DNA of 64,000 bases from Massilia sp. CFBP 13721 (GCF_014842025.1 NZ_JACYUY010000002.1:124001-188000); one strand, 5' to 3'; counted from the first letter of the stretch, positions 15,132 through 24,772 are shown. The notes: generated by a model not told the origin, from the sequence alone. Translations and numbers: made by a program.

Positions 15132-17208
15132 CGCTCGCGCGCAAATCCGGATAGCCACCCGTCACGATCGACATATCGACAAACCCCGCACGCCAGGCCT
15201 GCTCCAGGTTCTGCTCGATTTCCTCCATCGAGGTCTGCCCGAAGTTGGTAAAGCCGCGCACGCCGTAGGCGCGGTTGCGGCCGTGGCCCTTGGCCATGTA
15301 CAGGGCCATGTCGACCAGGTTGACGGCGCGCTCCCACGGCAGCGGCTGGCCGGCCGGGGCCAGCGGATACGGCGCGAAGCCGATCGACACGTTCACCGAC
15401 AGCGTCGTGCCCTGGCAGGCGATGCTGGTGTCGCCGATGCCGTTCAGCAGGCGGCGCGCCACGTCGTCCAGGCCGCTCTTCGGGATCGACGGCAGGAAGG
15501 CGAGGAATTCCTCGCCGCCCCAGCGCACGATCATGTCGGTCTCGCGCAGGATCTCGCGCAGGCTTTCCGCGATCCTGATCAGCACCGCGTCGCCGACGCT
15601 GTGGCCCCAGGTGTCGTTGATGTGCTTGAAGTGATCGACGTCGAGCAGGAACAGCGCGCTGACCATCTCCTCGCCCGTGGTGCCGGCGCCGCGCTGGTCG
15701 CCCATGCGCTCAAGCATGCGGTCGCCACGCATGAATTCCTGGAAGTGGCGGCGGTTGTACAGGTTCGTCAGCGGGTCGCGCGCGCTCTGCTGCTTCAGTT
15801 CCTGGTTTTTCAGGAACAGTTGCGCGTTGGCGTGGCGCACCTTGCGGTACAGGAGGGCGACCACGAGCGAGGCCAGTGCGAACACGGCGGCCAGCAGCCA
15901 CCACACGCGCTGCTGCAGGCGCCGGTTGTCGATCTCGACCGACTTGATCTCGTTCTCGCGCTCGAGCAGCACGATCTGGCGCTGCTTCTTGTCGGCGTCG
16001 TATTTTTCCTGCAGCTCGAGCATCGCCTTCTGGCGGCGCCGCTCGAACAGTTCGTTCGACAGGGTACGCTCGCGGTGATACGCCTGCACCGCGCCGGCAT
16101 AGTCACCCGCCCGCTCGAGCGCCTCGCCGTATTCGGCCAGCACCGTCTGCAGTTCGGGCTTGTCGCCGCTTTTTTCATACGAGGCCAGGCCCGCTTCGAA
16201 ACTGCGCTTGCCTTCGGTCAGGTTTCCGGTCGACAGGAATGCCTGTCCCAGGTTCACCCGTGCCGTGGCCAGCGCCACCTCGTCGTTGATTTTCCCGGCA
16301 GCCGCGATCGCCTGCACCGAATACGACTTTGCGTTGCGGTAGTCGCCCATCTTCAGGTAGCAGTCGGCCAGGTTGACCAGCGAGCGCACCACCAGCGACT
16401 GGGCGCCGATCTGGCGCTGCAGTTCGAGCGCCATCGTCTGCGCCTTCAGCGCGCGCGGCATTTGGCCGGTATCGACCGCGAGGCCATATTCGGTGGCCTT
16501 GAGCGTCGCCATGCGGCCAGGGGAATTGGTCTTGCCGGCGGCCTCGGTCGCTTCGGCCAGGGCTTCGAAGCCCTTGTCGTGCTCGCGCGTCTGGCCATAC
16601 AGGCGCGCCAGCGAGTTGAGCACCATGACCAGGTGGACCGGTCCGCCATGCTGGCGGGCATACGTCAGCACCGCCTGGGTCTTTTCCAGCGCCAGGAAAA
16701 AATTGCCGTCTTCGGCGTACGACTCGGCCGAGGACACACCGACGCGCACACGCAGTTCGACGTCGTCGGTCGTCAAGGCCAGGCGTTCCGCTTCCCAGAT
16801 CAGCGCATGCGACACGGCCAGCTCTTTTTGCCGGTACTTGATATAACCCTTGGACATCAGGCCCTTGGCCAGCGCGCCATTGTCGTTGGCCTGGCGGCCG
16901 AACGCGATCAGCTCGTCGCAGGTGGCCAGCGCCTTGTCGAGCCGGCCGACACCCATGTAGGCGACGCACAGCTGGGCCAGCATCTCGCCCTTGTCCGCGA
17001 CCGTGGCCACGCGCGCTTCGTGCTCGACGCCGAGCAGCATCGGCAGCGCGCGTTCGGGAATGAAACGGTTGATTTCGCGGATCCCAGCCAGGCGCTCGGC
17101 GAGCGGTGCGGCGGTTTGTCCCCAGGCGCAGGAGGAGGCCAGCAATAACGAAGCCAGCAGCGTCGCGGTGCGACGGCGTGGCTGTCTGAACGTGCGTGCT
17201 GCTGGCAT
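15127..17208 (-). CDS. Exported TPR-domain diguanylate cyclase (GGDEF)
   Basis: This is a 693-residue protein from ATG 17208. That start gives a normal signal peptide (MPAARTFRQPRRRTATLLAS...) and has GAGAGA about 8 bases upstream. The longer in-frame ATG at 17256 lies only 5 bases after a TATAAT and is less likely. Residues about 40-400 form tetratricopeptide repeats in the periplasm. A coiled coil and one membrane helix (VWWLLAAVFALASLVVALLY) follow, then a cytoplasmic GGDEF domain. The active site is GGEEF (564-568), and an RxxD inhibitory site (RETD) sits five residues before it. It should therefore make cyclic di-GMP and be product-inhibited. It is divergent from the KaiC-like operon. 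Confidence 0.9.
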   Translation of the reverse strand: MPAARTFRQPRRRTATLLASLLLASSCAWGQTAAPLAERLAGIREINRFIPERALPMLLGVEHEARVATVADKGEMLAQLCVAYMGVGRLDKALATCDELIAFGRQANDNGALAKGLMSKGYIKYRQKELAVSHALIWEAERLALTTDDVELRVRVGVSSAESYAEDGNFFLALEKTQAVLTYARQHGGPVHLVMVLNSLARLYGQTREHDKGFEALAEATEAAGKTNSPGRMATLKATEYGLAVDTGQMPRALKAQTMALELQRQIGAQSLVVRSLVNLADCYLKMGDYRNAKSYSVQAIAAAGKINDEVALATARVNLGQAFLSTGNLTEGKRSFEAGLASYEKSGDKPELQTVLAEYGEALERAGDYAGAVQAYHRERTLSNELFERRRQKAMLELQEKYDADKKQRQIVLLERENEIKSVEIDNRRLQQRVWWLLAAVFALASLVVALLYRKVRHANAQLFLKNQELKQQSARDPLTNLYNRRHFQEFMRGDRMLERMGDQRGAGTTGEEMVSALFLLDVDHFKHINDTWGHSVGDAVLIRIAESLREILRETDMIVRWGGEEFLAFLPSIPKSGLDDVARRLLNGIGDTSIACQGTTLSVNVSIGFAPYPLAPAGQPLPWERAVNLVDMALYMAKGHGRNRAYGVRGFTNFGQTSMEEIEQNLEQAWRAGFVDMSIVTGGYPDLRASA

Positions 17209-17261
17209 AGATGGTCTCTCGAGGATGGTCGGTTTAGCGTCATGACGCGCGCCCATCTGCC

Positions 17262-17267
17262 ATTATA
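17262..17267 (-). promoter_or_regulatory. Candidate -10 element of the diguanylate cyclase gene
   Basis: On the minus strand a perfect TATAAT lies 54 bases upstream of the chosen ATG (17208). No good -35 is present at 16-18 bases; TTGATA is 20 bases away. Its position argues against the upstream ATG at 17256. Confidence 0.4.
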
Positions 17268-17484
17268 TTCTTGTTGCAGAACAGAAATATCAATTTTTTT
17301 GAATGGATATCGCAAAAAAGCGACGGCGAAACCACAATATTGACCTTAGATCATTGCTGTTCATTAAACATATAAGCGGCTTCCCAAAACTTCGCTACCT
17401 GCCGGCCCGTCATGCACCATTGGCCCTTGCAACCGCCACCTGCCGGCATGTTAAGCTGGGCAACTATATAAAAAGGGCAAGTCC

Positions 17485-19041
17485 ATGGACGGATTGGTGA
17501 AGACCGGGATTGCGGGCCTCGACGAGGTACTGCATGGCGGCATTCCACGCAATAACAACCTGATCGTCGAGGGGCCGCCGGGTTCGGGCAAGACCACGTT
17601 CGGCCTGGGTTTCATTTACCACGGTGCGCTCGACTACGACGAACCGGGCGCGATTGTCTCGTTCGAGCTCGATCCGGCCAAGCTGCTGCGCGACGCGGCC
17701 GGCTTCAACTGGGACTTGCAGGGCATGATCGACGCGGGCAAGATCAAGATCATCCAGACCAGCCCGGCCGTTTTGCTGAGCGAGTTCCGCAGCGATGATG
17801 GCGCTTTTGCCGCTTCGCTGCTGGCAATGGGGGCAAAACGCCTGTTGATCGACGGCCTGACGCCGCTGCGCCTGCATGCGGAGGTGCACGACATGCCTTT
17901 CCGCGAAGACGTGCACCTGTTGATCGAAGGCCTGACAAGGCTGGGCGTAACCACCATGGTCACCGCTGAACGGGACGAGTCGCTGGGCGGCGTGCTGGCG
18001 CACGAGCGCTTCGTGTTCGATACCATCATCTCGCTCACGCGCGAAGAAACGCGCCGCCGCGTGCAGCGCCGCCTGGCGGTGATGAAGTCGCGCGGCCAGG
18101 ATTTCATCGGTGGCAGCCATACGATGCGCATCGAAGCGGGAACGGGCGTGCACGTCTACCGCCGCGCCCAGTCGCGACCACTCGGCACGATCGTGCAACC
18201 GACCTCGGAGGAGCGCTTGTCGATTGGTTCGGCGGCCATCGACAAGATGATGGACGGCGGCCTGTATAAAGGTTCGGTCACGCTCGTGGGGGGCATTTCC
18301 GGCACCGGCAAGACGGTGCTGAGCGTGCAATTCCTGTCGAATGCGATCCGGGACGGCCACAAGACGCTGCTGGTGAGCCTGGACGAGCATCCGGCCCAGT
18401 TGATGCGCAATGCCAGATCGCTCGGCTTCGACCTGCAGGCCCTGGTCGATGCAGGTGATATGTTCATCTACTACGAGTCACCGCTGGAACTGGAACTCGA
18501 TGTCCACTTCGACCGCCTCGTCAAGCTGGTCGAGGAACACGGTATCGACTGTGTGGTGTTCGATTCGATCGCCGTCTACGAGATGACCAGCCGCGGCGAG
18601 GTGGCCGATTACCTGTATGCGCTGGCGACGTATTTCAAGAACCGCCTGGCGACGACGCTGTTCAATTACGAAAGCCCGGAACTGCTGGGCGTGTCGCAGA
18701 TCAGTGAAGAACTCAAGGGTTCGCACCTGGTCGACAATATCGTCCTGTTGAACTACGTGGAAGTGTCGACAGTCCTACGGCGCGCGATCGCAGTGCCGAA
18801 AGTACGTGGCAGCCGCAACCTGCAAATCACGCGAGAATACACCATCGGCGTGGGCGGCTTGCTGCTGGTTGACGAGGAAGAGAGTGCCCAGTCCGGCGCT
18901 GTGCCGCAACTGCCGTTCTCCTCCTATTACGGCTTGCTGTCGCGCTCCCCATCGCGCCAGAGTCCGCTCATCGAGGAAGCCGTCGCCAAGGGCGCACCGC
19001 TGCCTGCATCGGCGGGCCTGCTGACCGAAAAGCCAGAGTGA
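17485..19041 (+). CDS. KaiC-like two-domain RecA-fold ATPase
   Basis: This 518-residue protein has two tandem KaiC/RadA domains. Walker A motifs are GPPGSGKTT (residues 30-38) and GISGTGKTV (about 270-278). Walker B-like strands are RLLIDGL and CVVFDSI. Cyanobacterial KaiC has paired catalytic Glu residues after each Walker A. Here the first domain has Glu-Leu (SFELDP) and the second Asp-Glu (LDEHPAQL), so ATPase or autokinase properties may differ. There is no kaiA or kaiB nearby. KaiC-like proteins in non-photosynthetic bacteria are usually paired with histidine kinases in signalling rather than clocks, and the following gene is such a kinase, overlapping by 4 bases. Confidence 0.85.
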   Translation: MDGLVKTGIAGLDEVLHGGIPRNNNLIVEGPPGSGKTTFGLGFIYHGALDYDEPGAIVSFELDPAKLLRDAAGFNWDLQGMIDAGKIKIIQTSPAVLLSEFRSDDGAFAASLLAMGAKRLLIDGLTPLRLHAEVHDMPFREDVHLLIEGLTRLGVTTMVTAERDESLGGVLAHERFVFDTIISLTREETRRRVQRRLAVMKSRGQDFIGGSHTMRIEAGTGVHVYRRAQSRPLGTIVQPTSEERLSIGSAAIDKMMDGGLYKGSVTLVGGISGTGKTVLSVQFLSNAIRDGHKTLLVSLDEHPAQLMRNARSLGFDLQALVDAGDMFIYYESPLELELDVHFDRLVKLVEEHGIDCVVFDSIAVYEMTSRGEVADYLYALATYFKNRLATTLFNYESPELLGVSQISEELKGSHLVDNIVLLNYVEVSTVLRRAIAVPKVRGSRNLQITREYTIGVGGLLLVDEEESAQSGAVPQLPFSSYYGLLSRSPSRQSPLIEEAVAKGAPLPASAGLLTEKPE

Positions 19042-20264
19042 TTACCGCTACGCTGCCGGCCACATTACCCCCCGACTGGGACGACTGGGACACACCGCTG
19101 ACGCAGTTTGCGGCGGCGACTGGCCTGGTCATATCCGTGTTCGATACCGATGGCGTGCGCCGCATCGGGCCGCGCACCGGCTCGCGCCTGGCCAGCCTGC
19201 TGGCCAGCTCCAGCCTGTGGCATGAGGACGGCGCCGGCACGGCGCTCGAACGCGGACTAGTGGAATCGAGCTGCGCCGACGGTCAGGCTGCCTCGGCACA
19301 GTTCGGCGGCCTGCGCGTCTGTTCGCTGCCCTTGCTGCTGCGCGGCCGGGTCTACGGCATCGTGGTATTCGGCTGGCGCTTCGGCGATTTCAGTTCGCCG
19401 CTCGAGTGCGAACGCATCGCCAGGCAGATCGGGCTGCCGGGCCACCGCCTGTGGAACGAGGCGCGGCTGGATGCACCGGTGTCCGAGGGGCGCATGGCCA
19501 CGTATACGGCCTTGTTGTCCACACTCGCCAATACGCTCGACCGGCAGCGCGAAATGATCGACGACCTGACGCGTGTGAGCCGTACGCGCGAACTGTTCCT
19601 CGCCACCGTGTCGCACGAAATGCGCACGCCGCTGTCGGCACTGTCGCTGCGCATCGACCTGATGCTGCGCACCATGCCCGACCTGCCGCCGCAAGTCGCC
19701 AGCGGCCTCGAAGCGATGCGCGTGCACGTGCGCCAGGAAGCGGGCATGGTCGACGACCTGATCGACGCGGCGCGCACCCTGACCGGCCAGATGTCGGTAA
19801 CGCGAACCCCGGTCCTGCTGGGCCAGGTGCTACGGGACGCCATCTCGACCGTGGAAACCTTCGCCCACACCAAGCACATCTCGATTCAAGTCACGCCGAG
19901 CGATTATGGCGACCGCATCCGCCTGGACGCGGACGCCCGCCGTTTGCAGCAGGTGATCTGGAATTTGCTGTTCAACGCGACCAAATTCACGCCCGAGGAC
20001 GGCGTCATCCGCATCACGATCGGGCGCATCGACGGCATGGTGGCGATCGATATCGCCGATTCGGGCCAAGGCATCGAACCGGACGACTTGCCCCACGTGT
20101 TCGGCGCTTTTACCCTCCAACAGCACAATAACGCCGCCGGCCTCGGGCTGGGACTGTACATCGCCCGCCGCATCGTGGAACTGCACGAGGGGACGCTCAG
20201 CGTCAGTAGTGCGGGGCGCGGGCAAGGCGCGACTTTTGCCATCCGCTTGCCTGCCTCCGGATAA
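19038..20264 (+). CDS. Sensor histidine kinase paired with KaiC-like ATPase
   Basis: The start is GTG 19038, overlapping the KaiC-like stop (GTGA), so translation is coupled. The 408-residue protein has an N-terminal sensor region of about 150 residues without membrane helices. Then come the phosphoacceptor helix (H193 in TVSHEMRTPLS) and a HATPase domain with NLLFNATKF and a GLGLGLYIARRI G-box. It lacks a receiver domain and no response regulator is adjacent. The pair probably forms one signalling unit, with the KaiC-like protein as input or output. Confidence 0.87.
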   Translation: MITATLPATLPPDWDDWDTPLTQFAAATGLVISVFDTDGVRRIGPRTGSRLASLLASSSLWHEDGAGTALERGLVESSCADGQAASAQFGGLRVCSLPLLLRGRVYGIVVFGWRFGDFSSPLECERIARQIGLPGHRLWNEARLDAPVSEGRMATYTALLSTLANTLDRQREMIDDLTRVSRTRELFLATVSHEMRTPLSALSLRIDLMLRTMPDLPPQVASGLEAMRVHVRQEAGMVDDLIDAARTLTGQMSVTRTPVLLGQVLRDAISTVETFAHTKHISIQVTPSDYGDRIRLDADARRLQQVIWNLLFNATKFTPEDGVIRITIGRIDGMVAIDIADSGQGIEPDDLPHVFGAFTLQQHNNAAGLGLGLYIARRIVELHEGTLSVSSAGRGQGATFAIRLPASG

Positions 20265-20268
20265 AAGT

Positions 20269-22041
20269 TTACACCGCCAGCTGCTGCAGCAAATACAAGC
20301 GCTGATACAGCCCACCCTCGATCCCCATCAGCTCCTCATGCGCGCCCGACTCCGTGATGCGCCCGTGATTCAATACCACGATCCGGTCCGCATCGCGAAT
20401 CGTCGACAGCCGGTGCGCGATCGCGATGATGGTGACGTGGCCGCGCAGTTCGTCCAGCGCTTCCTGCACGATCTGTTCGGTGGCGCTGTCGATGCGCGAG
20501 GTGGCCTCATCCAACAGCAGGATGCGCGGTTCGCCGGCCAGCGCGCGGGCGATCGCGATCAGCTGCTTCTGGCCCGAGGACAGGCGCGAGCCGCCTTCGC
20601 CGAGCGAGGTGTCGTAGCCCTGTTCCAGCGCTTCGATGAAATCGTGCGCGTGGGCGGCGCGTGCCGCAGCTTCGATGCGCTCGAACGGCAGTCCACGGCC
20701 CATGTCGATGTTTTCGCGCGCCGATGCGGCCAGGATGAAGGGGTCTTGCGGCACCAGACCGACTTCGTTGCGGAAATGGTCGTTGTCGATGCCGGCGATC
20801 GGCTCGCCGCAGATTTCGATGCGCCCGGTCTCGGCCGGGTAGTAGCGCAGCAGCAGCGACAGCAGCGTCGATTTGCCGCTGCCGGTGTGGCCGACGATGC
20901 CGAAGAAGGCGCCTTGCGGGATGTCGAGCGTGATGTCGTGCAGGACGTTCTGGCCCGGTACGTAGGCAAACGTCAGGCCCTGCACGCGCACGGCCGGCGC
21001 ATCGGGGCGGGCTTCGAGGCGTGCGCCGGCGGCGCGGCCGGCCGTGTGTTCGGCCGCGCCGGGTTCGTCGAGCAGGGTGGCGACGCGCGCGGTGGCGACC
21101 ACCGCCTGCTGCAGGCCGCTGAACTGCATGGTGATCTGGATCAGCGGCTCGACCACGCGCGCGATATAGCTGATGAAGGCGTACAGCACCCCGACTTCGA
21201 CCGCGCCGATGCTGCGCTGGCCGAAACTGAAGATGACCACCGCCAGCAGGATCACGTTGAGCAGGTCGAGCGCGGGCCGCAGCAAAAAGGCGTTCGCTTT
21301 CAACTCCGACAGGCGCGCGTCGTAGTGCTTGTCGTTGGTGGACGCAAAACGCTGGCCGAAGCGGCCGGCGGCGTTGCTGGCCTGGAGCACCGTCATGCCG
21401 CCGATCGATTCGGCCATCTGGCCGTTGATGTCGCTCCTCAACGCACGCGCGCGCGTCACCGCCGGCGCGGAGAGGCGCTGGTAGAGCCAGACGATGACCA
21501 GCACCGCCGGCAGCAGCGCCAGCACGATCAGCATCAGGCGCCAGTCGAGCCAGGCCATGGCGATCATGGTGCCGACCAGGACGATGCTCGAATCGAGCAG
21601 CACGAACAGCACCTGGATGTACAGGGTTTTGACGGCCTCGGTATCGTTGGTCACGCGGCTGACCAGCTGGCCGGTAATCGCGCGGTCGAAGAACGCCATC
21701 GGCAGGCGCATCACGTGGCCATACACCCATTCGCGCAGGCGCTGCACCGAGCGCATCGCCATGCCGGACAGGCGGATCAGCTGCAGGTAGCGCAGCCAGG
21801 AGGCGGCCCAGCCGGTGAGCAGCACGCCGCCCAAGAGCAGCGACATGCGCGTCCAGTCGGCGTGGCGCGGCAGCAGGTGGTCGTCGATCAGGGCTTTACC
21901 TAAAATCGGGCCGATCACTTCGAGGAAGGCGGACAGCATCAGCCACAAGGTGGCCAGCATCAGCTGGCGGCGGTCGGGCCAGGCGGCGCGCTTGAGCAGG
22001 CTGCTCGCTTGCGTGAGCTGGGCGCGACCGGCCTTTTCCAT
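20269..22041 (-). CDS. ABC exporter subunit, MdlB-like
   Basis: This is a 590-residue half-transporter from ATG 22041; a longer frame reaches 22155 but would run deep into the upstream gene. Six membrane helices (about 25-310) are followed by a nucleotide-binding domain with Walker A GHTGSGKST, signature LSSGQKQL, Walker B plus catalytic Glu ILLLDEATS, and an H-loop in AIAHRLST. It starts 4 bases after the stop of the MdlA-like gene, so the two form a heterodimeric exporter of the MdlAB/SmdAB type. The substrate is unknown (drugs or lipid-like compounds in relatives). Its 3' end converges with the histidine kinase gene only 4 bases away. Confidence 0.85.
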   Translation of the reverse strand: MEKAGRAQLTQASSLLKRAAWPDRRQLMLATLWLMLSAFLEVIGPILGKALIDDHLLPRHADWTRMSLLLGGVLLTGWAASWLRYLQLIRLSGMAMRSVQRLREWVYGHVMRLPMAFFDRAITGQLVSRVTNDTEAVKTLYIQVLFVLLDSSIVLVGTMIAMAWLDWRLMLIVLALLPAVLVIVWLYQRLSAPAVTRARALRSDINGQMAESIGGMTVLQASNAAGRFGQRFASTNDKHYDARLSELKANAFLLRPALDLLNVILLAVVIFSFGQRSIGAVEVGVLYAFISYIARVVEPLIQITMQFSGLQQAVVATARVATLLDEPGAAEHTAGRAAGARLEARPDAPAVRVQGLTFAYVPGQNVLHDITLDIPQGAFFGIVGHTGSGKSTLLSLLLRYYPAETGRIEICGEPIAGIDNDHFRNEVGLVPQDPFILAASARENIDMGRGLPFERIEAAARAAHAHDFIEALEQGYDTSLGEGGSRLSSGQKQLIAIARALAGEPRILLLDEATSRIDSATEQIVQEALDELRGHVTIIAIAHRLSTIRDADRIVVLNHGRITESGAHEELMGIEGGLYQRLYLLQQLAV

Positions 22042-22045
22042 TGGT

Positions 22046-23797
22046 TTAGCTTGCGTCAAGGCTGGCCTCCAGTTGTTGGTAGCGCCACTGGCTGGCATAC
22101 CAGCCATCCAATGCGAGGAGTTGCTCGTGGTCGCCCGATTCGACGATGCGGCCATTTTTCAGCACCACGATCAGGTCGGCGTTGACGACCGCCGACAGGC
22201 GGTGGCTGGCGATGATCGCCGACAGTTCCGGCCTGGCCGCACGCAGCTCGGCCAGGTGTTCGAGGATGCGCGTCTCGGTGCCGGTATCGACCGCCGACAG
22301 GGCATCGTCCAGCAACAGCAGCGAACTGTGCGCCAGCAGCGAGCGCGCGATCGCCACGCGCTGGCGCTGGCCGCCCGAGAGCGTGATGCCTTTTTCGCCG
22401 ACCGGCGTGTCGTACCCCTGCGGGAAGCGCAGGATGTCGTCGTGGATCGCGGCCATGTCGGCTGCCGCCTCGATCTCGGCACGGCTGGCGCCGGGGCGGG
22501 CCAGGGCGATGTTCTCGGCGATGCTGGCCGAGAACAGGAAGGATTCCTGCGGCACCCAGCTGGTGGCCGCGCGCAGGGCGGCCAGCTGGTAGCTCGCCAG
22601 TGGATGGCCGCCCCAGGTGACCGACCCCGCCTGCGGCGTGGCCTGGCGCAGCAGCACGCGCAGCAGCGTCGACTTGCCGGCGCCGGTCGGGCCGACCAGG
22701 CCCAGCGTCATGCCGGGACGCAGCGCCACCGAGACGCCATCGAGCGCCGGCTTGTCGGTGCCGCCATAGGTGAAACGCACGTCGCGCAGGACCAGCGCGC
22801 CGTCGTCGATGCGTTCCAGGCTGCCTTCGTCGACCACCGTCAGCGGCGCATCGAGCATCGGCTGCAGGCGCGCCAGGCCGGCGCGGCCGCGTTCGATCAA
22901 GGAGAGCACCCAGCCGGCCGCGAACATCGGCCAGATCAGCTGGCCCAGGTACATCGTAAAACTGGTCAATGCCCCGATGGTGAGCTGGTTCTGCCAGACC
23001 AGGTAGCCGCCCAGGCCCAGTGTCAGGGTGCTGGCCGCGGTGAGCGTCAGGCCGACCGCCGGCTCGTAGGCCGCTTCCCATTTTTTGGCATCCAGGCTGG
23101 CGTCGGCCGCCTTGCCCGCCAGTTCCGAGAATTGCGCGCTGCTGCGCGCTTCCAGGCCGAGGGCGCGCACGGTGCGCACGCCGGAGAGCGATTCCTGCAC
23201 ATGGTCGTTCAATGCCGAAAAGCGCTTCAGCGAATCCGTTTCGGCCGTGTGGATGTGGCGCGAGATATACCAGAAGGCCAGGCCCATGAGCGGAAAGGGC
23301 AGCAGGGCGATCAGCGCCAGGCGGTAGTCGACCCCGAGCAGCATCACGCCCAGCACCATGACCAGGGTTAGCGTACCGTCGAAGCCGGCCAGCATGGCTT
23401 CGCCGGCGGCCATCTCGATGGCGTCGATGTCGTTCGTCGCCAGCGCCATCAGGTCGCCGGTGCGCTGCTTCTGGTAGAAGGCCGGGCCTTGCGCCGCCAG
23501 GCGCGCGTACAGGCGCGTGCGCAGCTCGACGCCGAGGCGGTAGGCGGCCGAATACAGGCGGATGCGCCAGCTCACGCGCAGCACGTAGATCGCCGCGCCG
23601 AGGGCGAGCAGCTCGAGGATGCCCATGGTGAGGTCGTGGGGCGACAGGGTGTGCGCGGCCAGGCCGTCGATCAGGCGGCCGACCGTGCGCGGCACCCAGA
23701 CCGTGCACACGGCGACACCCACCAGCATCACCGCCGACGAGGCGTAGGCCTTCCAGTGGCGCAGCACAAAATTGCCGACCAGGCTTGCTAGACTCAT
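22046..23797 (-). CDS. ABC exporter subunit, MdlA-like
   Basis: This is a 583-residue half-transporter. I chose ATG 23797 (MSLASLVGNF) because AAGGAA precedes it. The membrane domain comes first, then a nucleotide-binding domain with Walker A GPTGAGKST and signature LSGGQRQRVA. The catalytic Glu after Walker B is replaced by Asp (LLLLDDALSAVD). That substitution is usual for the degenerate half of heterodimeric exporters, so only one of the two ATP sites should be fully active. It is the first gene of a two-gene operon. Confidence 0.85.
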   Translation of the reverse strand: MSLASLVGNFVLRHWKAYASSAVMLVGVAVCTVWVPRTVGRLIDGLAAHTLSPHDLTMGILELLALGAAIYVLRVSWRIRLYSAAYRLGVELRTRLYARLAAQGPAFYQKQRTGDLMALATNDIDAIEMAAGEAMLAGFDGTLTLVMVLGVMLLGVDYRLALIALLPFPLMGLAFWYISRHIHTAETDSLKRFSALNDHVQESLSGVRTVRALGLEARSSAQFSELAGKAADASLDAKKWEAAYEPAVGLTLTAASTLTLGLGGYLVWQNQLTIGALTSFTMYLGQLIWPMFAAGWVLSLIERGRAGLARLQPMLDAPLTVVDEGSLERIDDGALVLRDVRFTYGGTDKPALDGVSVALRPGMTLGLVGPTGAGKSTLLRVLLRQATPQAGSVTWGGHPLASYQLAALRAATSWVPQESFLFSASIAENIALARPGASRAEIEAAADMAAIHDDILRFPQGYDTPVGEKGITLSGGQRQRVAIARSLLAHSSLLLLDDALSAVDTGTETRILEHLAELRAARPELSAIIASHRLSAVVNADLIVVLKNGRIVESGDHEQLLALDGWYASQWRYQQLEASLDAS

Positions 23798-23823
23798 GTT
23801 GTTCCTTGTTTCTGCTTCTGGCG

Positions 23824-23887
23824 GACGCGTGGACGGCATCGGCGCCGCGGACCTGCCGCCTTATGCGGTGGAGCCGTCCACCCTACG
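23824..23887. repeat. Unit of the intergenic palindromic repeat (long-loop form)
   Basis: GACGCGTGGACGGC at the left pairs with GCCGTCCACCCTACG at the right around about 35 bases. It lies between the ABC exporter start and the phasin terminator and leaves little room for an exporter promoter. Confidence 0.7.
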
Positions 23888-23930
23888 TTCGCCAGGGTAA
23901 GCGCACCGGAAACCGGCACGGGTGCGGCCC

Positions 23931-23957
23931 AAATAAAAAAGCGGGCCGAAGCCCGCT
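23931..23957 (-). terminator. Rho-independent terminator of the phasin gene
   Basis: Read on the minus strand: AGCGGGC, loop TTCG, GCCCGCT, then a T-run with one A. It is the classic stable tetraloop hairpin, 48 bases after the phasin stop. Confidence 0.85.
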
Positions 23958-24004
23958 AGTTTACTTTTTTTGCGCATCAGGCGCAGCGCGCCACGCGCGG
24001 CCGC

Positions 24005-24772
24005 TCAGGGCTGCTTGCGGCGGCCCTTGGTGCCGCGGATTTCCGTGACCTTGGTGGTGGCCGGAACGACGACCGGCGGCGTCGCATCGACCGGCTCGAC
24101 CTTCGGCAGTTCGATCTCGACCGACACCTCGACCGGCACGCTGGCGGCCACCGGGTGCGGCGGTTCGACCGACATGTCGGTGATTTCGCTGGCGGCCAGG
24201 GCGATCGCGGTCGGCGCGACGGTCGGTGCGACGTCAGAGGTCACGATTTCGATCGACGGCAGGCTTTCCGGTTCGGCCACGGGCGCGTTAAACGGCACGG
24301 CGGAAACGGGAGCCGATGCAGGCGCAGGCTCGGCTTCGGCCGCCGGGGCTACGGCCTCTGGTTCCGCAACAGGAAGCGACGGCGTCATGCTCGCCACCGC
24401 CGCATCGACCGTTTGTTGCGCCGCAGCGGCATTCGCGGTCGTGATCGCATTCAGGGCGTCGGCACTGTAGCTGCGCAGCGGCGTGAAGCCGGCGGCGATG
24501 CTGAACAGCTCGTTGCCGTAGTCGAGCATCGAGCGCAGTTGCTGTTGGGATTGGGAGCCGAAGGCCAGCAGGTCGCGCGGGTCGCGTATGGCTAGCAGCT
24601 GGCGCAGGGCGGCGGACGACTGTTCGATGGCGCTACGCGAGGCGTTGAGCTGGAGCGCGACGACGCGGCTGGTCTGGTCGAGGGCCTGGTCGCCGAAGCT
24701 GCGCATCAGGTTGAATCCATTGTCGAGCTGGGTAAGGCGAGCGGCTGAAAACTGTTCTGGAAGCGAAGTCAT
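24005..24772 (-). CDS. Phasin family protein (PHA granule coat)
   Basis: The 255-residue protein's first 120 residues match the phasin family: mostly helical, with LTQLDNGFNLMRSF, LAIRDPRDLLAFGSQSQQQL and YGNELFSIA. Phasins coat polyhydroxyalkanoate granules and stabilise them. The remaining half is an Ala/Pro/Val/Glu-rich low-complexity tail ending in basic GTKGRRKQP, longer than in minimal phasins (about 180-190 residues). AAGGA precedes the ATG. It is monocistronic with its own terminator. It suggests the organism stores PHA. Confidence 0.85.
   Translation of the reverse strand: MTSLPEQFSAARLTQLDNGFNLMRSFGDQALDQTSRVVALQLNASRSAIEQSSAALRQLLAIRDPRDLLAFGSQSQQQLRSMLDYGNELFSIAAGFTPLRSYSADALNAITTANAAAAQQTVDAAVASMTPSLPVAEPEAVAPAAEAEPAPASAPVSAVPFNAPVAEPESLPSIEIVTSDVAPTVAPTAIALAASEITDMSVEPPHPVAASVPVEVSVEIELPKVEPVDATPPVVVPATTKVTEIRGTKGRRKQP

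Noticed and set aside
15088..17148. A 686-codon plus-strand frame opposite the diguanylate cyclase gene.
   Set aside because: The GGDEF and TPR motifs are on the minus strand; the plus-strand product is compositional shadow.
17340..17368. Promoter TTGACC-17-ATTAAA for the KaiC-like operon.
   Set aside because: The -10 matches poorly and the leader would be about 110 bases; not strong enough to annotate.
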